Both the position numbers and the translations under genes were made by a program. The notes below the pieces were generated by a model that was not told where the DNA came from, did not search any database, and saw nothing but the letters and a program-made list of their open reading frames with translations. A stretch of DNA of 21,208 bases from Chloroflexota bacterium (lineage in GTDB: Bacteria; Chloroflexota; Anaerolineae; Anaerolineales; Villigracilaceae), in assembly GCA_021796315.1 (NCBI GenBank), contig JAJYOH010000033.1:1-21208 (forward strand), in the 5' to 3' direction. Below, one piece after another: positions 15,208 through 21,208 of the stretch. Position 1 is the stretch's first letter, and the number at the start of each line of letters is the position of its first letter.

Positions 15208-16659
15208 ATGCCTGAAAATCTGAATGTCCTCTTTTTGGCCGCGGAAGCGGAACCCTTTGTCAAGGTTGGAGGGTTGGGGGATGTGGCCGGGTCGCTGCCG
15301 CGCTCGTTGCGTGGACTCCCGCCCGACGTCACGAATGGAAGCGTGGTTGACGTCCGCCTCGTTTTGCCTATGCACTCAGTCGTCAAATCAGAGACACACG
15401 GGTTACGGCCTTTGATGATCTTCCCGCTGGTGCGTAAAACGGGCGAAGTCCAGGTTCAGGTCTTTGAGACGAATCATAACGGCCTGCCCGTTTATTTTTT
15501 GGACGGCGAACCGATCTCGGCCAGCGGTTCGGTCTATTCGCTGGATGCCGGGCTGGATGGCGAGAAGTATACGTTTTTTTCGCTGGCCGCGCTCGAGCTG
15601 ACAAAGCAATTAAATTGGAAACCCAATATTGTTCATGCGAATGATTGGCATACCGCGCTGGCGTGTTACGCGCTTTTGTTGAAACGATGGGAAGGTGAAT
15701 TTCCCGGCGTGAGTTCTGTTTTGACGCTGCACAATTTACCTTTCATGGGGCCGGACGTTTCCGCGAATCTCGACGCGTACAATTTGCCGTTAGCCCAAAC
15801 CGGTTTGCCGGAATGGGCGCACGCTTTGCCGCTTCCACTTGGACTTTGGGCGGCGGATTCGATTGTAGGTGTTTCACCGACATATGCGCGCGAAATTTTG
15901 ACGCCGGAATTTGGCAGCGGCCTCGAAGATTATCTTCATGCACGCAAGGAATCGTTGAACGGAATTTTGAACGGCCTGGATGTTGATTCATTCAATCCCG
16001 CGTCCGATCCGGCGATTGGTTCGAACTTTGGAGTGCCGACACTCGAGAAACGCGCGTTGAACAAAAATGCTTTGCAGGTTCGTTTGGGCCTGCCAGTCAA
16101 TCCGGATGTTCCTTTGCTTGGCGTTGTCTCTCGCATGGACCCGCAAAAAGGCATTGACTTAATTCCGGACGCGTTGAGAAAAATAAAAAATCTGGAATGG
16201 CAAGTGGTTATTCTCGGTACGGGTGTTCCGAAAGTCGAAGAATTGATTCGGGCGTTGCAAGTCGAATTCCCCGATCACGTCCGCGCTGAATTCAAATATG
16301 ATAGCGGCTTGGCTCGACAAATTTATGCGGGCGCGGATATTTTTCTCATGCCCTCGCGTTACGAGCCTTGTGGACTTTCTCAAATGATTGCCATGCGTTA
16401 TGGTTGTGTGCCGATTGTCAGCGCGGTAGGCGGATTGAAGGACACGATTTTTCAGGATGAAACTGGTTTTATTTTTGGAAAACCGACTGTAACGCGTTTG
16501 GCTAACGCGATCAAGAAAGCATTCGTTGCTCTCCGCGATCATGAACGTTGGGAGACGATGCAAAAGGCTGGCATGTCTCAAGACTTTTCATGGGCAGCGT
16601 CGGCCAAACAATATTTTCAACTCTATCAACGCGTCTCCGCTCAACTCGCGGCGCGTTGA
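15208..16659 (+). CDS. glgA: Glycogen synthase (ADP-glucose type)
   Basis: Extends alpha-1,4-glucan chains by adding glucose from ADP-glucose (or UDP-glucose in some bacteria); GT5 family, cytoplasmic. The 483-residue length is typical. Hallmarks are KVGGLGDV at residues 19-26, whose lysine binds the donor phosphate, HANDWH at 143-148, LTLHNLPFMG shortly after, SRMDPQKG near 308-315, and PSRYEPCGLSQ at 382-392 containing the conserved Glu386 and Cys388, followed by AMRYGCVPIVSAVGGLKDT. The ATG at 15208 has no ribosome site upstream; the CTCA before it and a TAAAAT element nearby make a leaderless message possible. malQ follows on the same strand after 160 bp, so the pair serves storage-glucan turnover. 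GC is visibly higher than in the glycan cluster to the left. Confidence 0.96.
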   Translation: MPENLNVLFLAAEAEPFVKVGGLGDVAGSLPRSLRGLPPDVTNGSVVDVRLVLPMHSVVKSETHGLRPLMIFPLVRKTGEVQVQVFETNHNGLPVYFLDGEPISASGSVYSLDAGLDGEKYTFFSLAALELTKQLNWKPNIVHANDWHTALACYALLLKRWEGEFPGVSSVLTLHNLPFMGPDVSANLDAYNLPLAQTGLPEWAHALPLPLGLWAADSIVGVSPTYAREILTPEFGSGLEDYLHARKESLNGILNGLDVDSFNPASDPAIGSNFGVPTLEKRALNKNALQVRLGLPVNPDVPLLGVVSRMDPQKGIDLIPDALRKIKNLEWQVVILGTGVPKVEELIRALQVEFPDHVRAEFKYDSGLARQIYAGADIFLMPSRYEPCGLSQMIAMRYGCVPIVSAVGGLKDTIFQDETGFIFGKPTVTRLANAIKKAFVALRDHERWETMQKAGMSQDFSWAASAKQYFQLYQRVSAQLAAR

Positions 16660-16662
16660 CAA

Positions 16663-16729
16663 TGTCGCCCTGAGCGGAGTAGCACCGAAGGCACTACGGC
16701 ATCGTACTCGAAGAGTAAGTCGAAGGACA
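16663..16729. repeat. Dispersed-type intergenic repeat between glgA and malQ
   Basis: The stretch opens with TGTCGCCCTGAGCGGAGT and closes with AAGTCGAAGGACA, so its ends (TGTC...GACA) are inverted. It holds a perfect 5-bp stem TACTC/GAGTA around GAA at 16705-16717. This is the form of the short 'CCTGAGCGGAG...CGAAGGAC' intergenic elements found in many copies in some bacterial genomes, including Chloroflexota by my recollection. Only one copy is in the window, so repetition is inferred. It may act as an mRNA-end stem for glgA. Confidence 0.5.
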
Positions 16730-16819
16730 TAATAATATAATTTGCGCTTTGACTACGTGGCATCAAGTCTGCCGCTGCATTCAGCTCGACGATAATAAAT
16801 TTTTTTCACGGTGGATTAC

Positions 16820-18325
16820 ATGAATTTTTCTCGTTCAGGTGGCATCCTTCTTCATCCAACCAGTTTGCCCGGGCCATATGGCATCGGCGATCTTGGCTCG
16901 CAGGCATATCGCTTCATTGATTGGCTTGCAGGTTCCGGCTGCAAGCTTTGGCAAATCCTTCCGCTCGGCCCAACCGGATACGGCGATTCGCCGTATCAAT
17001 GTTTCTCCGCATTCGCGGGGAATCCGTATCTCATCAGTCCTGAGTTTCTTTTACGCGATGGATTGCTGACTGAATCTGATTTGGCAGACAAGCCGGACTT
17101 TTCCGCGTCGCGCGTGGATTTTGGTCGGCTCATCCCGTGGAAGCTTTCTCTGCTTGAAAAAGCTTTTCATCGTTTTCAAAAGAACGCGTCGAAGGACTTG
17201 CAAAACGAATTTGATTCTTTCCACGCTGAGAACAAATCGTGGCTCGATGATTATGTTCTTTTTATGGCGCTAAAGGAATCAAACGGCGGAGGCTCGTGGA
17301 CGGCGTGGCCGTCTCCAGTCCGGAAGAGAGACGCGGCGGCTTTGTCGCAGGCGCGTCAAACGTTGGCCGAATCCATTTCGCGTTACGCCTTCTATCAATT
17401 TATCTTTTTCAAACAATGGTCGGCTTTGCGTGATTACTCTCACGGAAAAGGAATCAGAATCGTCGGCGACATCCCGATTTTTGTCGCCGCAGATAGCTCG
17501 GACGTTTGGGCGCATCCCGAATTGTTTTATCTTGACGAAGAACGTCAGCCGACTGTTGTCGCCGGAGTCCCACCGGATTATTTTTCGCCGACCGGACAGT
17601 TATGGGGCAATCCGCTTTATCGCTGGGAGAATCACAAAGCGACCGGTTATGAGTGGTGGCTGGAACGTTTCCGTGCGATTCTGAAAATGGTGGATATCGT
17701 CCGGCTCGATCATTTCCGAGGGTTCGCCGCGTATTGGGAAATCCCCGCGGGCAATCCAACGGCTGAGATTGGTCGCTGGGTTCCCGGTCCCGGCGCAGAT
17801 TTGTTTGATGTAATTGCAAATGGTTTGAAGGATATTTCAAATGATGGCAAGCTTCCAATCATCGCGGAAGATTTGGGACTCATCACCAAGGATGTGATCG
17901 AGTTGCGCGAACGATACCATTTGCCCGGCATGAAGATTTTGCAGTTCGGTTTCTCCGGCCCGGACAATCCATTCTTGCCGCATCATTATATACAGAATTG
18001 CGTCGCGTATACCGGCACGCATGATAACGATACAGCGCGCGGCTGGTTGAATACCGCACCTGAAAAGGAACGCGAATACGCCTTCAAATATCTTTGCACC
18101 GACGCGCGCAATTTCAGTTGGGATTTGATTCGAACGATCTGGTTTTCAGTCGCGATGTTTGCTATCGCGCCGATGCAGGATGTTCTCGATTTGGGCGGCG
18201 AAGCGCGCATGAACTTCCCCAGCAAATTGGGCGGCAATTGGGACTGGCGAATGAAGGAAGAAGATGCGAACGAATCTCTCGCGGCCGGGTTAAGAGAACT
18301 AAATTATGTTTATATGAGAGGGTGA
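16820..18325 (+). CDS. malQ: 4-alpha-glucanotransferase (amylomaltase)
   Basis: GH77 enzyme that transfers maltooligosaccharide units between alpha-1,4-glucans; cytoplasmic, acting in glycogen or maltodextrin metabolism. The 501-residue protein is the usual size for the bacterial single-domain form. It opens with the family signature GGILLHPTSLPGPYGIGDLG and has GYGDSPYQCFSAFAGNPYLI. The catalytic residues are clear: nucleophile Asp297 in VRLDHFRG, acid/base Glu350 in IIAEDLG, and transition-state Asp402 in GTHDNDT, close to Asp293, Glu340 and Asp395 of Thermus amylomaltase. ATG 16820 follows GGTGG by about 5 bases; the GTG at 16811 in the same frame is a possible alternative adding 3 residues. 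It follows glgA and converges with the GT-C gene only 14 bp downstream, leaving almost no room for a terminator. Confidence 0.96.
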   Translation: MNFSRSGGILLHPTSLPGPYGIGDLGSQAYRFIDWLAGSGCKLWQILPLGPTGYGDSPYQCFSAFAGNPYLISPEFLLRDGLLTESDLADKPDFSASRVDFGRLIPWKLSLLEKAFHRFQKNASKDLQNEFDSFHAENKSWLDDYVLFMALKESNGGGSWTAWPSPVRKRDAAALSQARQTLAESISRYAFYQFIFFKQWSALRDYSHGKGIRIVGDIPIFVAADSSDVWAHPELFYLDEERQPTVVAGVPPDYFSPTGQLWGNPLYRWENHKATGYEWWLERFRAILKMVDIVRLDHFRGFAAYWEIPAGNPTAEIGRWVPGPGADLFDVIANGLKDISNDGKLPIIAEDLGLITKDVIELRERYHLPGMKILQFGFSGPDNPFLPHHYIQNCVAYTGTHDNDTARGWLNTAPEKEREYAFKYLCTDARNFSWDLIRTIWFSVAMFAIAPMQDVLDLGGEARMNFPSKLGGNWDWRMKEEDANESLAAGLRELNYVYMRG

Positions 18326-18339
18326 CTGTTAAGAATCGC

Positions 18340-19929
18340 TCAGCGTTTTCCAAGCGAATTGTCAATTTCTGTGTATTGGTATACTGTCCAATTATCCAAA
18401 TTTCTCTCTCGCTGATAATGTGATCGAATATATTCGATTTTTTCTTTTATGTTTTCCGTCTGGACTGGAAAATCAAAAAATGGAGTAAGTTCGTTTGCGG
18501 TGTCCACTATAAGTCTAGGACGATATTGTATGATGTCATCTAAAAACTCTAGAATATTAGCCTCATCTGCATAGCGGCGAGTGTAAAGAGGGTATTGATA
18601 AACAAATCTACTTGGGCTCTTTCTCTCGGTAAAGAAATTCACGGAAGATTCTGCGCCCCACATTAAGACATAATCACCCGGGTTGGTGTTTGAACTTATG
18701 AATTCGGCAGCCCTTTGGTCTGTTGAAAACTCTTTAATTGCTTCTGGAGTAAATTGTATCTTGCGACTGTTTGATATGCCCCAAGATAAAACACCTAACA
18801 ATATGCCTGTCAAACCAAACCGAAATACCGACATTAGAATATTTGATATATCCCAAGATGGTAATAGGGAGAAAAGTACCCAGAAGGCTAGGCTTACGAA
18901 TACTGAAAGGACCGGGAGAATTGTCATATAGTAATGCGGATATTGCCTGCCGGAGAGGCTTATCAATAAAATTTCCACGGGGAAGTCAATCAGGCCTATT
19001 GTTAATAACGAGTTCCAACTTGAATCAAATTTTTTTCTATAAAGAATCACTCCTAAGCCTAGCGCATATGCCATAATAATCGAAATCGCTTTGAGCCGAT
19101 TCACTGTGGAGTGGGCATCTGCAAATGCGTAGAAATAGTTGTACTTGAAAGCTGCGTCCCAAAATTCACTAAACGCGCCTTGTATGCTAAAGAACAGCAT
19201 CACGAAAATTGATGTAGCTAAAGTGCCTAGCGCAATAACGAGGATTTGGGTAGCGCGCTTCTTGGTTTGATTGTGCTTCAGGATAGCAAGCATTTGGCAA
19301 AAGATTATTGCTATCCAAATTCCAATTGTCGTCTGCTTTGTAAAGAAAGCAATGCCTCCTGTTGCGCCAATCAAGAACCAATATCTAAGTCGTGAATTAG
19401 GCTTGTTTGCGGTATAAAAAAGCCATAAAGCTGAAAATTGTAATGGTATGGTGTATTCAGTTGTAAAATTGCCGCCATCGATCCAAAACGTAAGGGCAAA
19501 CAGCCAAAGTAATAAACCATATATTGCAGGCCAAAGCCCAAATACCTTTTTGAATAAGTAGAATCCAATCGATGCTGCTCCAAAAAGTGAAATAAGTTCA
19601 AGTAGCCATACACCCCACAGCGAATTTCTGGATATAAGCAGCCCCAATGCATTGATATAAAATATTACTGGCGGTTTATGATCCCATACATTACGATATG
19701 GCAGATCGCCATGTAAGATACGCTGGCCAATATACAGAAAAACACCTGAGTCCCGGCTTGCCCATCGCACGTTTGATGGACTTATGGGAATAAGGACGCA
19801 TAGGCATACACAAAGAATAAGTGCACTAATCAGAGCTGGGTGTGTGACAGCTCTTTTCGCGATTCCGATATTGATCTTTTCCCTGTTTGTCAAATTGTCC
19901 ACAATTGTCGTCCCGCTGTCTTTGATCAA
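18340..19929 (-). CDS. GT-C fold membrane glycosyltransferase (PMT/ArnT-like, GT39/GT83 type)
   Basis: A polytopic membrane protein of up to 529 residues, expected to move a sugar from a polyprenyl-phosphate donor to an acceptor on the outer face of the membrane. About ten hydrophobic segments are visible, the first at about 31-51. The first outer loop has SRDSGVFLYIGQRILHGDLPY with Asp60 in place of the usual Asp-Glu/Asp-Asp catalytic motif, and then DHKPP at 83-87, the typical loop of PMT_2 family members. The C-terminal 130 or so residues form a soluble domain with GDYVLMWGAE. The start is unclear: TTG at 19929 has no ribosome site, and a GTG at 19902 would remove 9 residues. It lies 21 bp after the GT1-type gene on the same strand, so the two are probably one operon. 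Donor and acceptor are unknown. Confidence 0.82.
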   Translation of the reverse strand: MIKDSGTTIVDNLTNREKINIGIAKRAVTHPALISALILCVCLCVLIPISPSNVRWASRDSGVFLYIGQRILHGDLPYRNVWDHKPPVIFYINALGLLISRNSLWGVWLLELISLFGAASIGFYLFKKVFGLWPAIYGLLLWLFALTFWIDGGNFTTEYTIPLQFSALWLFYTANKPNSRLRYWFLIGATGGIAFFTKQTTIGIWIAIIFCQMLAILKHNQTKKRATQILVIALGTLATSIFVMLFFSIQGAFSEFWDAAFKYNYFYAFADAHSTVNRLKAISIIMAYALGLGVILYRKKFDSSWNSLLTIGLIDFPVEILLISLSGRQYPHYYMTILPVLSVFVSLAFWVLFSLLPSWDISNILMSVFRFGLTGILLGVLSWGISNSRKIQFTPEAIKEFSTDQRAAEFISSNTNPGDYVLMWGAESSVNFFTERKSPSRFVYQYPLYTRRYADEANILEFLDDIIQYRPRLIVDTANELTPFFDFPVQTENIKEKIEYIRSHYQRERNLDNWTVYQYTEIDNSLGKR

Positions 19930-19950
19930 ATTTTAGCTGTGTGAATGCTT

Positions 19951-21174
19951 TTATCCACCAAGCCCTTTGATTAACCTTTCTGCCGCAATGCGCACCCCAT
20001 GCAGTTCAATGTGGCTTGCCAGTTCTTGAGCGTGCTTCATCATCTCGGGCTGCAAACATTCGCGCAGTGACCCGACGAGCGAGTCCACGGTAATGTCATC
20101 GCGGATGGGACCCGATATGCCCACTCCCAACTGCTGTACTCGATGTGACCAATAGAACTGATCGTAATTGTGCGGGATGATGACTTGGGCTTTGCCAGCA
20201 CGCGCGGCAGTGCTTGTTGTCCCTGCGCCGCCGTGATGCACAATGGCTGCCACGCGCGGGAATAATTTTTCATGGCTCACATCGCCAATCGAGATGCAGT
20301 CTTTCGCGTCGTCAATCAAATTGAGATTTGCCCATCCCTGTGAAATGATCGCGCGGAGTCCCAAAGCACGCGCGGCTTCGATGAATATTCGGCTGGTCTG
20401 GTCCGATGCCCGCATACTTCCAAAACCAAAATATATAGGAGGCTCGCCGCTCGCGAGAAAATTTTCAAGTTCATCCGGTAATGCAGATTGATCAGGTAAG
20501 AACCACGCGCCTGTTTGAAAGATTTGCATGTCAGCATTTGGATAAGATGGCGCTAAGGCCGAGTCCGCGGCGAGCCACGGATGATCCGTGAAGATGTATG
20601 GCTGAACGCTCGGTACAGGACTTAAGCCGATCTTCGCTCGCTCTTCATTTAGCACCGCACCGAAGCGTGCATCGAACTCGTCTGCATTTTGTTTCCAGAG
20701 CTGCAGATTTTCCGCCTCGGACAACGTCTGCGGATGAGAGCCGCCCGTTTTCGGTGGGGGATACTTCGGCGACGGCAAAACGGCTGGACAGTAAGCGGCG
20801 AAGAGGTAAGGGATTTTCTTCAACTCTGCGATGGACCGCGTCGCGATTTGCAGTGCGCCCGCGGCGACGATGAGATCACATCCACGCGTCGCTTCGCCCA
20901 TGACCTGGAATTGTGTCCGCACCGATTCGTCAGCCAGCTTCTGCAACTGTTCTTTGGGTGGCAAAGCCGGTTTGCCAGCCACGGTTCCGCCGGTAAGCTT
21001 CTTTAAGTCTGGCCCGCTTGAGATACATTCGATTCCGTATGACTCGATCCACTCTTTGAAATTGGGAGCCGCACATAAACGAGCTTCGTGTCCAAGCGCG
21101 CGCAGTTCAAGCGCAAGCGCCAGAATCGGTTGAACATCGCCACTCGAGCCAATGGATGAAAGGAGTATTTTCAT
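19951..21174 (-). CDS. GT1-type UDP-glycosyltransferase (sterol/lipid glucosyltransferase-like)
   Basis: An inverting GT-B enzyme of the UGT/MGT type, which glycosylates lipids, carotenoids, sterol-like compounds or macrolides with UDP- or dTDP-sugars. The 407-residue protein opens with the characteristic IGSSGDVQPILALALELRAL, in which the GS-x-GDVQP loop is shared with sterol 3-beta-glucosyltransferases. YFGFGSM begins the donor domain, and the donor-binding signature VHHGGAGTTSTAARAG lies near 311-326, followed by PHNYDQFYWSHRV. The ATG at 21174 sits 34 bases from the right edge; no clear ribosome site is seen. The membrane GT-C gene follows after 21 bp. A role in making a glycolipid carrier is plausible for the pair. 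Antibiotic glycosylation is an alternative, but no biosynthetic genes are nearby. Confidence 0.88.
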   Translation of the reverse strand: MKILLSSIGSSGDVQPILALALELRALGHEARLCAAPNFKEWIESYGIECISSGPDLKKLTGGTVAGKPALPPKEQLQKLADESVRTQFQVMGEATRGCDLIVAAGALQIATRSIAELKKIPYLFAAYCPAVLPSPKYPPPKTGGSHPQTLSEAENLQLWKQNADEFDARFGAVLNEERAKIGLSPVPSVQPYIFTDHPWLAADSALAPSYPNADMQIFQTGAWFLPDQSALPDELENFLASGEPPIYFGFGSMRASDQTSRIFIEAARALGLRAIISQGWANLNLIDDAKDCISIGDVSHEKLFPRVAAIVHHGGAGTTSTAARAGKAQVIIPHNYDQFYWSHRVQQLGVGISGPIRDDITVDSLVGSLRECLQPEMMKHAQELASHIELHGVRIAAERLIKGLGG

Positions 21175-21208
21175 ATGACGTTGTTTGTGAGCGTTTTCCT
21201 GTTTACAA

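Noticed and set aside
16741..16819. Promoter for malQ from TTGACT at 16749 and GATAAT at 16791
   Set aside because: The spacing between the two boxes is far too long, and no alternative -35 fits the GATAAT.
17454..17858. 134-codon open frame on the - strand
   Set aside because: It is antisense to malQ, which has all three catalytic residues; the frame is Arg/Pro-rich, as expected for a shadow.
1..21208. CRISPR array, tRNA or rRNA genes, insertion sequence
   Set aside because: No regularly spaced repeats, cloverleaf-like sequence, rRNA sequence or transposase-like protein was seen on either strand.

Overview
The window is a bacterial chromosome segment of moderate GC, most likely from a Chloroflexota member of class Anaerolineae. 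That assignment is an inference from the general look of the proteins and from an intergenic repeat of the 'CCTGAGCGGAG...CGAAGGAC' kind. There is no rRNA or other phylogenetic marker. I see 15 confident protein genes, two possible very small ORFs, a possible partial gene at the left edge, one intergenic repeat, and no tRNA, rRNA, CRISPR array or insertion sequence.

Region 1 (about 1-11395, + strand) is a surface-glycan or glycoconjugate modification cluster. In order it holds a sulfotransferase, a GT4 glycosyltransferase, a short FemAB/GNAT-like transferase, a FemX-like transferase, an ATP-grasp ligase, a class I methyltransferase, a second FemX-like transferase, a second ATP-grasp ligase, a polysaccharide deacetylase and a GT14 (core-2/I-branching type) glycosyltransferase. 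Genes are tightly spaced, mostly 14-150 bp apart, and run in one direction, so one or a few operons are likely. The two FemX-like genes are clear paralogues of identical length (370 aa), and each is followed directly by an ATP-grasp gene, giving a repeated FemX plus ATP-grasp module.

Region 2 (about 11497-15103, - strand) converges on region 1. Transcribed right to left, it has two tandem short FemAB-like transferases, paralogous to the one at 2263-3276, and then a predicted beta-helix lipoprotein. The window therefore has five FemAB-superfamily transferases in two subfamilies.

Region 3 (15208-18325, + strand) is storage glucan metabolism: glycogen synthase glgA, an intergenic repeat, then 4-alpha-glucanotransferase malQ. 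Region 4 (18340-21174, - strand) has a GT1-type (UDP-sugar:lipid/sterol-like) glycosyltransferase followed by a GT-C membrane glycosyltransferase.

Working model (inference): regions 1 and 2 build and decorate an extracellular polysaccharide or lipid-linked glycan by sulfation, N-deacetylation, methylation and possibly aminoacylation or amide bond formation through the FemAB and ATP-grasp enzymes. No Wzx flippase, Wzy polymerase, initiating phosphoglycosyltransferase or chain-length regulator is visible, so the core of the pathway presumably lies outside the window, probably to the left.
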